Below are positions 10,153-18,370 of a DNA stretch of 64,000 nucleotides, piece by piece. The stretch is from the NCBI RefSeq assembly GCF_014207745.1, contig NZ_JACHJB010000001.1, positions 1,240,001 through 1,304,000 of the forward strand, read 5' to 3'. The notes below the pieces were generated by a model. It was not told where the DNA came from. It made no database searches and worked only from the letters and a program-made list of their open reading frames with translations. Each line of letters starts with the position of its first letter. Position 1 is the first letter of the stretch. Origin of the DNA: Nonomuraea muscovyensis. GTDB lineage: Bacteria > Actinomycetota > Actinomycetes > Streptosporangiales > Streptosporangiaceae. The translations under genes and the position numbers were made by a program.

Positions 10153-10425
10153 GGCAGCCGCGCGGGCGCCTTCAGCCCGGCGGCGGCCATGCGGCCGACA
10201 GCCGTAAGGGTGGGACCGAGCCGATGTGGCATGCAGCCGAAGGCCATGAGGGTGGGACCGTGCGGGTGAGGCCCTGCGGGCGCCTTCGGGTGGCCAGGGC
10301 CGTGCGGCCCGGGACCGTGTGGGTGGGGTCAGGTGAAGGGGCGTGTGGGTGCCGCTGGGGGCTGTTCTCGGGCAATGCCGTCGGGCGCCGGGTGCAGCGG
10401 CGCCGGGATCCGGCGGGGTGGCGGG

Positions 10426-11217
10426 CTAGCGACGGCGGCAGATCATGAGCTCGGTGGTGGGGCTTTCGCGCAGGGCGCGGACCAGACGCCGCTCCAGCGG
10501 GTAGAGCAGCGCTCCGGCCAGCCAGCCGGTGACCTCCGTGAGCGTGACGGCGCGCAGGAGGCCGCCCCAGAGCTTGCGCCAGACCGGGTGGGCGTCGACC
10601 TGCGCGTTCATCAGCACGAGCATGGGGACGCGGCGCACCACGTCGAAGCCGGCCTCGTCGAGGGCCGCGGTGATCCATGGGAGGGTGTGGTTGACCTGGT
10701 GGTCGCCGCGCTGCTCCGGCCGGTGCAGGAAGTTCTCCGACAGCACGAAGACGCCGCCCGGTCGGACCGCCTCGCCGATCGAACGCAGGGCCGCCCGGTA
10801 GCGGGAGTCGTCGGTGATGTGGAAGAGCATGTCCATGGCGGAGACCACGTCGAACGACGCGGGATCGAGGGCTCCGCGGGGGTCGGCGATGTCGAGCTGG
10901 AGGAAGTGGGCGCTCGGGAAGCGGTCGCGCAGACGGCGCACTGCCGCCTCGGTGAGGTCGCAACCGAGGATCGACTTGGCGCCGAGCTCCTGCCAGCGGC
11001 GGACGTAGAAGCCGGTGCCGGAGCCGACGTCGAGGACCCGGGCGTCGCGCAGGTCGAGGCCGAGCGTGGCTACCTCGCGGCGGAAGCCCTCGGCGCGCAC
11101 GCGGTACATCCAGATGTTGAACGCGCGGCCGAGCTGCTTGTATCCGACACCGCTCTCGGTCCAGTCGGACTGGAGGCGGCTTTCCCAGAACTCCTTGAGC
11201 TGCGTGTGTTCCTTCAT
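10426..11217 (-). CDS. Class I SAM-dependent methyltransferase
   Basis: 263 residues from ATG 11217 (MKEHTQLKEFWESRLQSDW). The Rossmann methyltransferase motif I is VLDVGSGTGFYVRRW (about 78-92), followed by acidic GCDLTEAAVRRLRDRFP and motif II/III FDVVSAMDMLFHITDD; the post-motif segment reads AVRPGGVFVLSENFLHRP. The C-terminal portion (WGGLLRAVTLTEVTGWLAGA) is hydrophobic. The open frame upstream of 11217 translates the 34-bp repeat and is discarded. Substrate unknown. It lies downstream of proS on the same strand, but 494 bp of repeat DNA separates them, so cotranscription is doubtful. Confidence 0.88.
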   Translation of the reverse strand: MKEHTQLKEFWESRLQSDWTESGVGYKQLGRAFNIWMYRVRAEGFRREVATLGLDLRDARVLDVGSGTGFYVRRWQELGAKSILGCDLTEAAVRRLRDRFPSAHFLQLDIADPRGALDPASFDVVSAMDMLFHITDDSRYRAALRSIGEAVRPGGVFVLSENFLHRPEQRGDHQVNHTLPWITAALDEAGFDVVRRVPMLVLMNAQVDAHPVWRKLWGGLLRAVTLTEVTGWLAGALLYPLERRLVRALRESPTTELMICRRR

Positions 11218-11332
11218 CGCACCGACCCTTGCAGGCGGGTGACTCGGCGTCAATCGACCTGTCCGGGGCCGGTGCGGGAAAGTCGGCTCACGCGTGTGGC
11301 ACGGGGGTGCCTCCAGGCGCACCGCTCTGGCC

Positions 11333-11468
11333 GGTGAGGCAGCGGAGCCTGTGAGGCAGTGAGACCGGTGAGGCGGCGGAGCCGGTGAGGCAGTGAGACC
11401 GGTGAGGCGGCGGAGCCGGTGAGGCAGTGAGACCGGTGAGGCGGCGGAGCCGGTGAGGCAGTGAGACC
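11333..11468. repeat. 34-bp tandem repeat, 4 copies
   Basis: Four consecutive 34-bp units (11333-11366, 11367-11400, 11401-11434, 11435-11468) and a broken fifth that starts GGTGAGGC. Copies 2-4 are identical by eye and copy 1 differs at two positions. Each unit itself holds two related halves beginning GGTGAGGC, which suggests growth from a 17-bp ancestor. No spacer structure. Confidence 0.95.
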
Positions 11469-11625
11469 GGTGAGGCCTTCGTCGGGGTGGCGACATGCGA
11501 GCCGGCGGGCGAACCCGGCGCGCCACCCCCGGCGGGCGGGGGCGGCGCGGTGGGCCGGCGCGCTGCCCCAGCGCGCCGCATGGTGTGCGGGTCCGGGTGC
11601 GAGCTCCGGCGCCCCGGATGCGTGC

Positions 11626-11709
11626 GGGCCCAAGCGCACGGGCCCAGGTGCACGAACCCAGGTGCGTGGGCCCAGGTGCACGGGCCCAGGTGCGTGGGCC
11701 CAGGTGCGT
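11626..11709. repeat. 14-bp tandem repeat, 6 copies, at the proS 3' end
   Basis: Six 14-bp units of the form GGGCCCAGGTGCRY, ending two bases before the proS stop codon. Units alternate between the GTGCAC and GTGCGT endings, so both GGGCCC and GTGCAC create local dyad symmetry. Confidence 0.93.
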
Positions 11710-11711
11710 GG

Positions 11712-13454
11712 TCAGGCTGTCGCGGCCACGATGCGGTCGGCGGCCTCAGCGAGCGGGATCTCCGACTTCTCGCCCGTGACCCGGTCACGCAGCTCGACCA
11801 CGCCCTGGGACAGGCCGCGGCCCACCACGACGATGGTCGGCAGGCCCAGCAGCTCGGCGTCCTTGAACTTGACCCCGGGCGAGACCCCGGCCCGGTCGTC
11901 CACGAGGACGCGCACGCCGCGGGACTCCAGCTCGGCGCCGAGCTCCAGTGCGGCCTCCACCTGGTTTTCCTTGCCGGTGCCGACGATGTGGACGTCGGCG
12001 GGGGCGACCTCGCGCGGCCACACCAGGCCGAGCTGGTCGTGGCGCTGCTCGGCGATGACGGCGACGGCGCGGGAGACGCCGACGCCGTAGGAGCCCATGG
12101 TGATGCGGATGGGCTTGCCGTCGGGGCCGAGGGCGTCGAGGCCGGCGGCATCGGCGTACTTGCGGCCGAGCTGGAAGATGTGGCCGATCTCGATGCCGCG
12201 GTCGATCGACAGCGGGGCGGCACAGCGGGGGCAGGGGTCGCCGGTGCGCACCTCGGCGGCCTCGATGGTGCCGTCGGGGACGAAGTCGCGGCCCGCCACG
12301 ACGTGAGCGGCGTGCTTGCCGGGCTCGTTGGCGCCGGTGACCCAGGAGCTGCCCGTGACGACGCGGGGGTCGACGAGGTAGCGGATGCCGAGGTCGCCCA
12401 GCACCTGCGGGCCGATGTAGCCGCGCACCAGGCCGGGGTGCTTGGCGAAGTCCTCGGCCTCGAAGATGGCGGGCTCGCCGGGGGCCAGGGACGCCTCCAG
12501 GCGCTTGAAGTCGACCTCACGGTCGCCCGGCACGCCGATCACCAGTGTCTCGACCTTGTCGGAACCGGGGGTGGAGACCTTGACGACGACGTTCTTCAGC
12601 GTGTCGGCGGCGGTGATGGACAGGCCGTGGTGCTCGTTGACGTAGGAGACCAGCGTGTCGATCGTCGGGGTGTCGGGGGTGTCGAGGACGCGCACCGCCT
12701 CCTGGCCCTCCAGCTCGCGCGCGGGGGGCGGCGTCGTGGTGACGGCCTCGGCGTTGGCGGCGTAGCCGCACGAGTGGCAGGCGACGAAGGTGTCCTCGCC
12801 GGTGGGGGTCGGCGCCAGGAACTCCTCGGAGGCCGAGCCGCCCATCGCGCCCGACGTGGCGAACACGATCTTGTAGGTGATGCCGAGCCGGTCGAAGGTG
12901 CGGATGTAGGTCTCGCGGTGCTGCTCGTAGGAGCGCTTGAGACCGTCGTCGTCGAGGTCGAAGGAGTAGGAGTCCTTCATGAGGAACTCGCGCCCGCGCA
13001 GGATGCCGGCCCGGGGCCTGGCCTCGTCGCGGTATTTGGTCTGGATCTGGTAGAGCGTGACCGGATAGTCCTTGTAGGAGCTGTATTCGCCCTTGACCAT
13101 GTCGGTGAAGAGCTCCTCATGGGTGGGCCCGAGGAGGTAGTCGGCGCCCTTGCGGTCCTTCAGGCGGAACAGGGTGTCGCCGTATTCGGTCCAGCGGCCG
13201 GTCGCCTCGTAGTATTCGCGGGGCAGCAGGGCCGGGAAGAGGACCTCCTGGCCGCCCATGCGGTCCATCTCCTGGCGGACGATGCGCGCGACGTTCTCGA
13301 GCACCATCTTGCCGAGGGGCAGCCACGAGTAGATGCCGGGCGCCACCCGTCGGACGTAGCCGGCGCGGACGAGGAGCTTGTGGCTCGGCACTTCCGCGTC
13401 TGCCGGGTCGTCCCGCAGGGTGCGAAGAAACAACGACGACATGCGCAGCAACAC
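11712..13454 (-). CDS. proS: Prolyl-tRNA synthetase, bacterial type with editing domain
   Basis: Class II aminoacyl-tRNA synthetase, 580 residues. The catalytic core shows motif 1 region [20 protein letters not shown], motif 2 [19 protein letters not shown] and [20 protein letters not shown]; motif 3 is [16 protein letters not shown]. An insertion of about 200 residues between motifs 2 and 3 (with [18 protein letters not shown]) is the YbaK-like editing domain; the anticodon-binding domain follows ([13 protein letters not shown]). GTG 13454 lies 5 nt after AAGGAG (13461-13466), better than the ATG at 13442. Flanked on both sides by minisatellites. Confidence 0.97.
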   Translation of the reverse strand: MLLRMSSLFLRTLRDDPADAEVPSHKLLVRAGYVRRVAPGIYSWLPLGKMVLENVARIVRQEMDRMGGQEVLFPALLPREYYEATGRWTEYGDTLFRLKDRKGADYLLGPTHEELFTDMVKGEYSSYKDYPVTLYQIQTKYRDEARPRAGILRGREFLMKDSYSFDLDDDGLKRSYEQHRETYIRTFDRLGITYKIVFATSGAMGGSASEEFLAPTPTGEDTFVACHSCGYAANAEAVTTTPPPARELEGQEAVRVLDTPDTPTIDTLVSYVNEHHGLSITAADTLKNVVVKVSTPGSDKVETLVIGVPGDREVDFKRLEASLAPGEPAIFEAEDFAKHPGLVRGYIGPQVLGDLGIRYLVDPRVVTGSSWVTGANEPGKHAAHVVAGRDFVPDGTIEAAEVRTGDPCPRCAAPLSIDRGIEIGHIFQLGRKYADAAGLDALGPDGKPIRITMGSYGVGVSRAVAVIAEQRHDQLGLVWPREVAPADVHIVGTGKENQVEAALELGAELESRGVRVLVDDRAGVSPGVKFKDAELLGLPTIVVVGRGLSQGVVELRDRVTGEKSEIPLAEAADRIVAATA

Positions 13455-13785
13455 GGCTACTCCTTGCTCGGGCCTTGATGTGGAGGGTTACAGGCTATCG
13501 AGTCGGGAGGGCGGGGCGCGCTGGGTTAACGGTCTCCTGTGGACAAAGGCCCCGGCCGGCGCCCTCCTGTGGACGAAGCCTCTCTGGAGAGCGCGCCCGG
13601 CGGGCCAGGCGGGCTCGGCCAAACGGGCTCAGTCGTACAGACTCGGTCGACCGGGTTCAGTCAAGCGGACTCGGCCGCACAGGCTCGGTCGACCGGGCTC
13701 AGTCAAGCGGGCTCAGTAAGGCAGGGTCGGTCGACCAGGCTCGGTCAGGCGGGCTCGGTCAAGCGGGCTCGGTCCGGGGGAGACG
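13455..13785. other. 331-bp gap upstream of proS, mostly tandem repeats
   Basis: No gene is supported. About half is the 14-bp array listed separately. The proS promoter should be between 13467 and about 13600. Two near-copies of CTCCTGTGGAC with AAGGCCCC/GAAGCC context occur at about 13531 and 13564. Confidence 0.75.
13613..13780. repeat. 14-bp degenerate minisatellite, about 12 copies
   Basis: Twelve consecutive 14-bp units related to GCTCGGTCAAGCGG, from GCTCGGCCAAACGG at 13613 to the decayed GCTCGGTCCGGGGG at 13767-13780. The variants GTCGACCGG and GTCAAGCGG alternate, which hints at amplification of a 28-bp double unit. The array ends five bases before the stop codon of the adjacent membrane-protein gene. 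Confidence 0.9.
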
Positions 13786-14463
13786 TCAGGGGTCGAGCGG
13801 GAACGACAGGCCCAGGGAGCCCGCCAGGACGGCCGCGAACAGGGTGGCGAGCACGACCGTCACCGCGAGCGCGCACATCCGGGAGCCGGTTGACCTGCGC
13901 AGGGCGAGCACCAGTCCGACGGACAGGCTGCCGATCACCAGGGCGGGACCGGGCCAGAACGCCTCCTCGGTCTCGATGAAGCCTGGTGTGGCCCGGTCGA
14001 CCACGTCGGCGAGCAGCACGCCTCCCACGACGCCCGCCGAGATGTCGCCCCAGTGGTCCTCCCTGCGGGTCACGTACGCGAGCAGGCCGAGGCCGACGAG
14101 CACGGCGAGCATCCAGTTGAGCCCGGCCGCGCCGCCGTCCATGACGTCGAAGGTGAACCGCCCGCGCAGCGCGCTCGCGCCCATGGCGGACACCAGCGAG
14201 GTGACGGCGGCCAGGAACGTGGCGAGCAGCGCCCAGCCCAGCCCCGAGGCGGTCACTCCGACGAGGAGGGCGAGGACGAAGTAGGCGTAGGGGTCGTAGA
14301 CCCGGTCGAGCCAGGCGGGACCGAAGCCGGACAGGAGCATGCCGGCGAGCCCGACGACCAGTCCCCCGAGGAAGGCCACGAGCACATGACGTTCGATGGA
14401 GCGCTGCCGCCGGTCGTACTCGGCGAAGTCCGCGTAGTCGATCGTTCTCTCGTCCATTTTCAT
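13786..14463 (-). CDS. Multi-pass membrane protein, unknown function
   Basis: 225 residues from ATG 14463 (MKMDERTIDYADFAEYDRRQ). A hydrophilic head of about 30 residues with RRQRSIERH precedes six hydrophobic segments, starting with VLVAFLGGLVVGLAGMLLSG and FVLALLVGVTASGLGWALLA and ending with MCALAVTVVLATLFAAVLAG. A GGGGAGG site lies about 12 nt before the start; an in-frame ATG two codons later is also possible. No known family motif was recognised. The open frame continues upstream to 14538 but without a ribosome site. It stands alone, divergent from the fadE gene. Confidence 0.75.
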   Translation of the reverse strand: MKMDERTIDYADFAEYDRRQRSIERHVLVAFLGGLVVGLAGMLLSGFGPAWLDRVYDPYAYFVLALLVGVTASGLGWALLATFLAAVTSLVSAMGASALRGRFTFDVMDGGAAGLNWMLAVLVGLGLLAYVTRREDHWGDISAGVVGGVLLADVVDRATPGFIETEEAFWPGPALVIGSLSVGLVLALRRSTGSRMCALAVTVVLATLFAAVLAGSLGLSFPLDP

Positions 14464-14558
14464 CCCAGGTCTTTTCCTCCCCCTACCTACGGAGAGCAAT
14501 GACCAGATGGACGCCATGTAACCGTACAAAAAGGACAAGTCTGCACCAGTGTATGACT

Positions 14559-14576
14559 ATCAAGCAATCGCTTGGT
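14559..14576. promoter_or_regulatory. KstR2-type operator O1, upstream of fadE
   Basis: ATCAAGCAATCGCTTGGT fits the 18-bp palindrome shared by seven promoters in the window (core AGCAAGCGCTTGGT, one mismatch here). It abuts the -10 box TAGGCT (14576-14581), which lies 6 nt before the GTG start at 14588. The operator would block RNA polymerase. Confidence 0.8.
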
Positions 14577-14588
14577 AGGCTATCGGCG
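14576..14588 (+). promoter_or_regulatory. Leaderless promoter -10 box of fadE
   Basis: TAGGCT at 14576-14581, then ATCGGC, then GTG at 14588. This spacing puts the transcription start on or beside the first base of the start codon; there is no ribosome-binding site. Confidence 0.65.
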
Positions 14589-15544
14589 TGACGGTCACCG
14601 ACGAGCTGCGCGACGTGGTCCGCTCCTTCCTGTCCGGCCGTCCCGGCGCGCCGTGGGCCGCGTTCGCCGGCGAGCTGGGCGTCGCCGGGCTGGCCGTGCC
14701 CGAGGAGTACGGCGGCGCGGGATGCGGAGCGCGGGAGGTGGCCGCGGTCGCCGAGGAGCTCGGCCGGACGCTGTCGCCGCATCCGTTCCTGCAGACGGCC
14801 GTCCTCGCCGTGGAGGCGCTCAGGGCCGGGGGCGACGAGGCGGCCATGGCACGGCTGCTGCCCGCCCTGGCCTCCGGGGAGGTGACGGCCACCGTGCTGC
14901 TGCCGGGCGAGGCGGAGCTGCGCCTGCGGGACGGCCTGCTCACGGGTTCGGCGCCGTACGCGCTGGAGGGCGAGCTGGTGCTCGCGTACGCCGGCGGACT
15001 GCTGGTGGAGGCGGCGCCCACGCGGCGGGTGCCGTACCGGACGATGGACGAGAGCCGGCCGCTGGCCGGGCTGAGCTTCGACCGGGTCCCGGTCCGGCCG
15101 GCGGGCAGCGGCGCGGCGTGGGAGCGGGTGCGCGACCTCGGGATCGCCGCCCTGGCGGCGGAGCAGGTCGGCGGCGCTGCGCGCTGCCTGGAGATGGCGA
15201 CCGGCCACGCCAGGAGTCGCCACCAGTTCGGCCGGCCGATCGGGTCCTTCCAGGCGATCAAGCACAAGCTGGCCGACCTGCTGCTGCTCGTGGAGTCGGC
15301 CCACTCGGCGGCGCTCGCCGCGGCGGAGCCGGGCGACGAACTGGCGACCTACGCCGCGATCGCGGGCTCCTACTGCTCCGAGGCGTACCTGGCGGCGGCG
15401 GGCGAGAACATCCAGGTCCACGGCGGGATCGGAGTGACCTGGGAGCACCCCGCGCACCGCTACTTCAAGCGGGCGACCTCCGACGCGCAGCTCTTCGGGC
15501 CGCCGCGGGCCCATCGCGTGCGACTGGAGGCACGCGTCCTCTGA
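14588..15544 (+). CDS. Acyl-CoA dehydrogenase, short form (FadE32/FadE33-like)
   Basis: 318 residues, the size of the short subunits of actinobacterial heterotetrameric acyl-CoA dehydrogenases (Mtb FadE32/FadE33 are about 320). Visible: LGVAGLAVPEEYGGAGCG at the N-terminus and, in the C-terminal helical domain, RSRHQFGRPIGSFQAIKHKL and AAGENIQVHGGIGVTWEHPA. The middle beta domain is shortened. With KstR2-type operator O1 in its promoter it probably oxidises a late CoA ester of steroid C/D-ring breakdown (for example MOODA-CoA, where FadE31/32/33 act), together with a larger subunit encoded elsewhere. Leaderless GTG start. The next gene is on the opposite strand. Confidence 0.88.
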   Translation: MTVTDELRDVVRSFLSGRPGAPWAAFAGELGVAGLAVPEEYGGAGCGAREVAAVAEELGRTLSPHPFLQTAVLAVEALRAGGDEAAMARLLPALASGEVTATVLLPGEAELRLRDGLLTGSAPYALEGELVLAYAGGLLVEAAPTRRVPYRTMDESRPLAGLSFDRVPVRPAGSGAAWERVRDLGIAALAAEQVGGAARCLEMATGHARSRHQFGRPIGSFQAIKHKLADLLLLVESAHSAALAAAEPGDELATYAAIAGSYCSEAYLAAAGENIQVHGGIGVTWEHPAHRYFKRATSDAQLFGPPRAHRVRLEARVL

Positions 15545-15550
15545 CCGCGC

Positions 15551-16024
15551 TCAGCCGCCGAGCAGGGTCTCCCACGGGTGGCGGGTGTTGGTGCGGCGGG
15601 TGGTGTCGAGCGCCTCGGCCAGGCGCCAGAAGGAGTCGGGCCGCTGGCGCACGCGGGCCCTGCCCATGGGGTCGATGGCGCGCAGTTCGACGCGCACGCC
15701 CATCACCTCCAGCACGGCGCAGGCGTCGTTGCCGGGCGCGGCCGCCGTGACGAGGCCGGCCTCCTCCAGGTGCTCCCGCAGCAGGGCCGCCACCTCGGAG
15801 GCGAAGGGACCGTCGCGCCATTCGAGGTGCCAGCTGTCGTAGCCGCGCCACCAGGTGAGGTCGCGGCACGACTCGATGAAGTCCGCCTCGCCGGACAGCA
15901 CGGCCATCACCCGGCCCAGGGCCTCGTAGCGGCGGGCGGCCTCGACCGAGAGGTCGTCGTCCCGGGTTCGCGGGACCGGGGCGTCTCGGGACGGCCGTAG
16001 CGCGTGCTTTCGCCTCACGAGCAT
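15551..16024 (-). CDS. Hypothetical protein
   Basis: 157 residues starting MLVRRKHALRPSRDAPVPRT. A helical acidic region (SVEAARRYEALGRVMAVLSG) is followed by a Trp-rich stretch, DLTWWRGYDSWHLEWRDG, then EVAALLREHLEEAGLVTAAA and a beta-rich end with VMGVRVELRAIDPMG. I do not recognise the family. Codon bias (third-position G/C) supports coding. It lies alone, convergent with fadE (stops 7 bp apart) and divergent from the LLM gene, with only about 95 bp between the two starts; KstR2-type operator O2 lies in that gap and could affect it too. Confidence 0.6.
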   Translation of the reverse strand: MLVRRKHALRPSRDAPVPRTRDDDLSVEAARRYEALGRVMAVLSGEADFIESCRDLTWWRGYDSWHLEWRDGPFASEVAALLREHLEEAGLVTAAAPGNDACAVLEVMGVRVELRAIDPMGRARVRQRPDSFWRLAEALDTTRRTNTRHPWETLLGG

Positions 16025-16078
16025 CCACTTTGATCGCGACGGCGCCCTTCCCGCAAGTGGTGGCGGCTGATACGCTCT

Positions 16079-16096
16079 ACCAAGCGAGCGCTTGGT
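16079..16096. promoter_or_regulatory. KstR2-type operator O2, upstream of the LLM-paaK-like-fadD3 operon
   Basis: ACCAAGCGAGCGCTTGGT is a perfect palindrome with 8-bp arms and a 2-bp centre, the most symmetrical of the seven sites. A TACGCT -10 candidate (16071-16076) sits directly upstream, so the operator would cover the transcription start. Confidence 0.85.
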
Positions 16097-16119
16097 TTAC
16101 TACTTTCGCCGGAGGCGCG

Positions 16120-17187
16120 ATGACGTCCCTACGGATCAGCCTGGGATACGAACTGGAGGTCCGCGGGCGGACCCGCGAGGTGGAGCAGCAGGCGTTCCAG
16201 AACGTGATCGACCAGGTCGTGCTGGGCGATCGGCTGGGTTTCGACACCGCGTGGTTCGTGGAGCACCACTTCACCCGCGGCTTCTCCCACTCCTCCGCAC
16301 CCGACCTGGTGCTCGCGGCCGCCTCCCAGCGGACCGAACGCATCCACCTGGGGCTCGGCGTGGTGCTGCTGCCGTTCCAGTCGCCGATCCGCACCGCCGA
16401 GCGGGTCGCCACGCTGGACGTGATCAGCGGCGGCCGGGTGGAGTTCGGCACCGGGCGGGGCGCATCACCGCTGGAGTACCAGGCGTTCCAGCGGCCGTTC
16501 GAGAAGTCGCGGCAGATCTGGGAGGACTCGCTGGAGGCGACGCTGGCCATCTGGCAGGCCGACGGCGAGCCGGTCAGCCGCTCGAACGAGTTCTTCGAGA
16601 TCCCCGACGTGGCCGTCTACCCCCGCCCGGCGCAACGGCCGCACCCGCCCGTGTGGGTGGCGTCCACCTCGCTGGAGGGCTACCTCGCGGCGGCCCGGCA
16701 CGGCTACAACCTGCTCGGCATGACGATGCTCAAGGGCATCGACGACGTGGCGTCCGACATCGCCCGCTACCGTCAGGCGCTGGCCGAGGCCGGCTTCGAT
16801 CCGGCCACCCGGCGGGTGGCGCTGATGATCCCGTGGTTCGTCGCGCCCACCCGGGAGGAGGCCACCGCGACGGCCGCCGACGCCGTCCTGTGGTACATCC
16901 GCCGCCAGGTCAACCTGGTCACCCCGCCCGACTACTACGACGCCCGGCACGCCACCCACCGGGTGCTGGGCCAGCTCGCGGCCGGCATGCCGCCGGAGGA
17001 GGCGATGGCGACGCTGCGCGAGCACCTGATGGTCGTGGTGGACGACGTGGCGGGCTCGCGCAAGGCGCTGGCCCGCATCGCGGAGGCGGGGGCCACGGAC
17101 CTGATCCTGCAGTGCCAGGTGGGCGGGCTGGCGCACCAGCGGGTGTGCGCGTCGATGGAGCTGTTCATGGCCGAGGTCGCGGCGTGA
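16120..17187 (+). CDS. LLM-class flavin-dependent oxidoreductase (luciferase-like monooxygenase)
   Basis: 355 residues from ATG 16120, 5 nt after CGGAGG; the upstream frame runs through the operator and is discarded. TIM-barrel bacterial-luciferase fold: GYELEVRGRTREVEQQAF, FDTAWFVEHHFTRGFSHSS (the EHH motif typical of this family), LGLGVVLLPFQSPIRTAERV, RVEFGTGRGASPLEYQAF and RPHPPVWVASTSLEGYLAAA. Such enzymes use FMNH2 or F420 to oxidise a substrate. The first gene behind O2, with its stop overlapping the next start (GTGA). A flavin reductase behind O4 at 27207 could supply reduced flavin. No LLM enzyme belongs to the classical Mycobacterium KstR2 set, so the substrate is unknown; a steroid-ring CoA ester or side product is an inference. 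Confidence 0.88.
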   Translation: MTSLRISLGYELEVRGRTREVEQQAFQNVIDQVVLGDRLGFDTAWFVEHHFTRGFSHSSAPDLVLAAASQRTERIHLGLGVVLLPFQSPIRTAERVATLDVISGGRVEFGTGRGASPLEYQAFQRPFEKSRQIWEDSLEATLAIWQADGEPVSRSNEFFEIPDVAVYPRPAQRPHPPVWVASTSLEGYLAAARHGYNLLGMTMLKGIDDVASDIARYRQALAEAGFDPATRRVALMIPWFVAPTREEATATAADAVLWYIRRQVNLVTPPDYYDARHATHRVLGQLAAGMPPEEAMATLREHLMVVVDDVAGSRKALARIAEAGATDLILQCQVGGLAHQRVCASMELFMAEVAA

Positions 17188-18272
17188 GCGGCCCTGCCGG
17201 CGGGTGGGGCGGGCGCTGGCTCACCCGGGACGACCTCGGCGCCGCCGCGGGCTCGGCCACCGGACTGCTGGCGGTCTCCGCCGACGCCTCATGCGCCTTC
17301 CCGCTCGCCCCGGCCGACCGGGCCGCCGCGGAGGAGCTGACCGCTGCCGCGCTGCGGACGGCGGGCGTGGGCGGTCGCGACCGGGTGGTCGTGGCGCTGG
17401 CCGAGCCGGCTGGCGCGCTGTGGGCCTCGGCCGCCGCCGGCGTCGCCGCGGCCGCCGCGTCGGTGGGCCCGCGCGGCCGGATGCGCCTGCACCACGCGCT
17501 GACCACCCTGCGGGCCACGACCCTGGTCGCGACGCCGACCGGGGCGATGGACTTCCTGGCCCGGCTGCACCTGGAGTTCCTGCTGGACCCGCTGGACCTG
17601 GGGTTGCGGCACATCGTGCTGACCGGCGAGATCGCCTCGCAGCGGACGCCGGCCCACCTGTCGGGCGAGTTCGAGGCGGCCGTGCACGAGGTGTACGCCA
17701 GCCCGTTCAGCGGCGCGGCGCTGGCCTGGCGCGCGTCGCAGGACGACCCGCTCACGCCGCTGGCGGACGGCCTGCTGGGGCTGGCGGCCCTGGACAAGGA
17801 CGGGCCGGCCGGCGCGGGCGGCCCGGCCGAGCTGGTGATCACGCCGTCCGGGCACGCGACGCTCGGCGACGCCGTCCTGCGCACCGGTCAGGTGGCGCGC
17901 ACCGGGAAGAGCGTGGACGCCCTGCCGGCGCCCGCCCACACCGTCGGCGAGCACGTGCTGGTGCGCGGCGTGTGGCTGTCGCTGCCCCGGCTCGACAGGA
18001 CGCTGGCCAAGATCGACGGGGTGTCCCGCTGGGAGCTGACGGTGGCCAGGCAGGGGACGCTCGACTCGGCCGTGCTGACGGTCACGTTCAACCGCGACAG
18101 CCTCGTCTCGAACCCCATGTGGCGCTCCCGCATCCAGCAGGCGCTGCGGGCGCTGACCCCGATCACGATCGGCCTGGAGATCGCGCCGGAGGCCGCCGAG
18201 GCGCCCGCGCCGGGGACGCTGAACGATCTGCGCGGCCACCACCTCGGCCGCGACCGGGCGCTCGTCACCTGA
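17184..18272 (+). CDS. PaaK-like AMP-binding-fold protein with degenerate motifs
   Basis: 362 residues from GTG 17184, which overlaps the LLM stop. The layout recalls phenylacetate-CoA ligase/AMP-dependent synthetases: LRHIVLTGEIASQRTPAHL and EFEAAVHEVYASPFSGAALA resemble the A5 region (…YG-T-), and the C-terminal ACT-like domain is recognisable in ISRWELTVARQGTLDSAVL-type sequence (here VSRWELTVARQG). However, no (S/T)SGTTG-P-loop and no clear A7/A8 Asp-Gly and Lys motifs are seen, so adenylation activity is doubtful. It is followed, 98 bp on, by an intact FadD3. Function unknown; a regulatory or binding role is one possibility. Confidence 0.7.
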   Translation: MSGPAGGWGGRWLTRDDLGAAAGSATGLLAVSADASCAFPLAPADRAAAEELTAAALRTAGVGGRDRVVVALAEPAGALWASAAAGVAAAAASVGPRGRMRLHHALTTLRATTLVATPTGAMDFLARLHLEFLLDPLDLGLRHIVLTGEIASQRTPAHLSGEFEAAVHEVYASPFSGAALAWRASQDDPLTPLADGLLGLAALDKDGPAGAGGPAELVITPSGHATLGDAVLRTGQVARTGKSVDALPAPAHTVGEHVLVRGVWLSLPRLDRTLAKIDGVSRWELTVARQGTLDSAVLTVTFNRDSLVSNPMWRSRIQQALRALTPITIGLEIAPEAAEAPAPGTLNDLRGHHLGRDRALVT

Positions 18273-18290
18273 CGGGGGGCCTGTCCCGCT

Positions 18291-18360
18291 CCCGGCACGA
18301 CACAGCGCGTCCCAGCACGATCCAGCACGACGCAGCACGACGCAGCGCGACCCAGCACGA
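18291..18360. repeat. 10-bp tandem repeat, 7 copies
   Basis: Seven 10-bp units of the type CCCAGCACGA fill the gap between the PaaK-like gene and fadD3 and end just before the fadD3 ribosome site GGAGGAGG. Variants include CGCAGCACGA and CACAGCGCGT. Confidence 0.9.
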
Positions 18361-18370
18361 CGGAGGAGGC

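Larger units (their letters stand above)
11218..11711. other. 494-bp gap between proS and the methyltransferase, filled by two tandem arrays
   Basis: No gene is supported. The right part holds a 14-bp array directly after the proS stop and the left part a 34-bp array close to the methyltransferase start. The 14-bp array is made of GGGCCC and GTGCAC palindromes, so its transcript could fold into successive hairpins and might end proS transcription, although no T-run follows. The methyltransferase promoter is expected between 11218 and about 11330. Confidence 0.75.
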
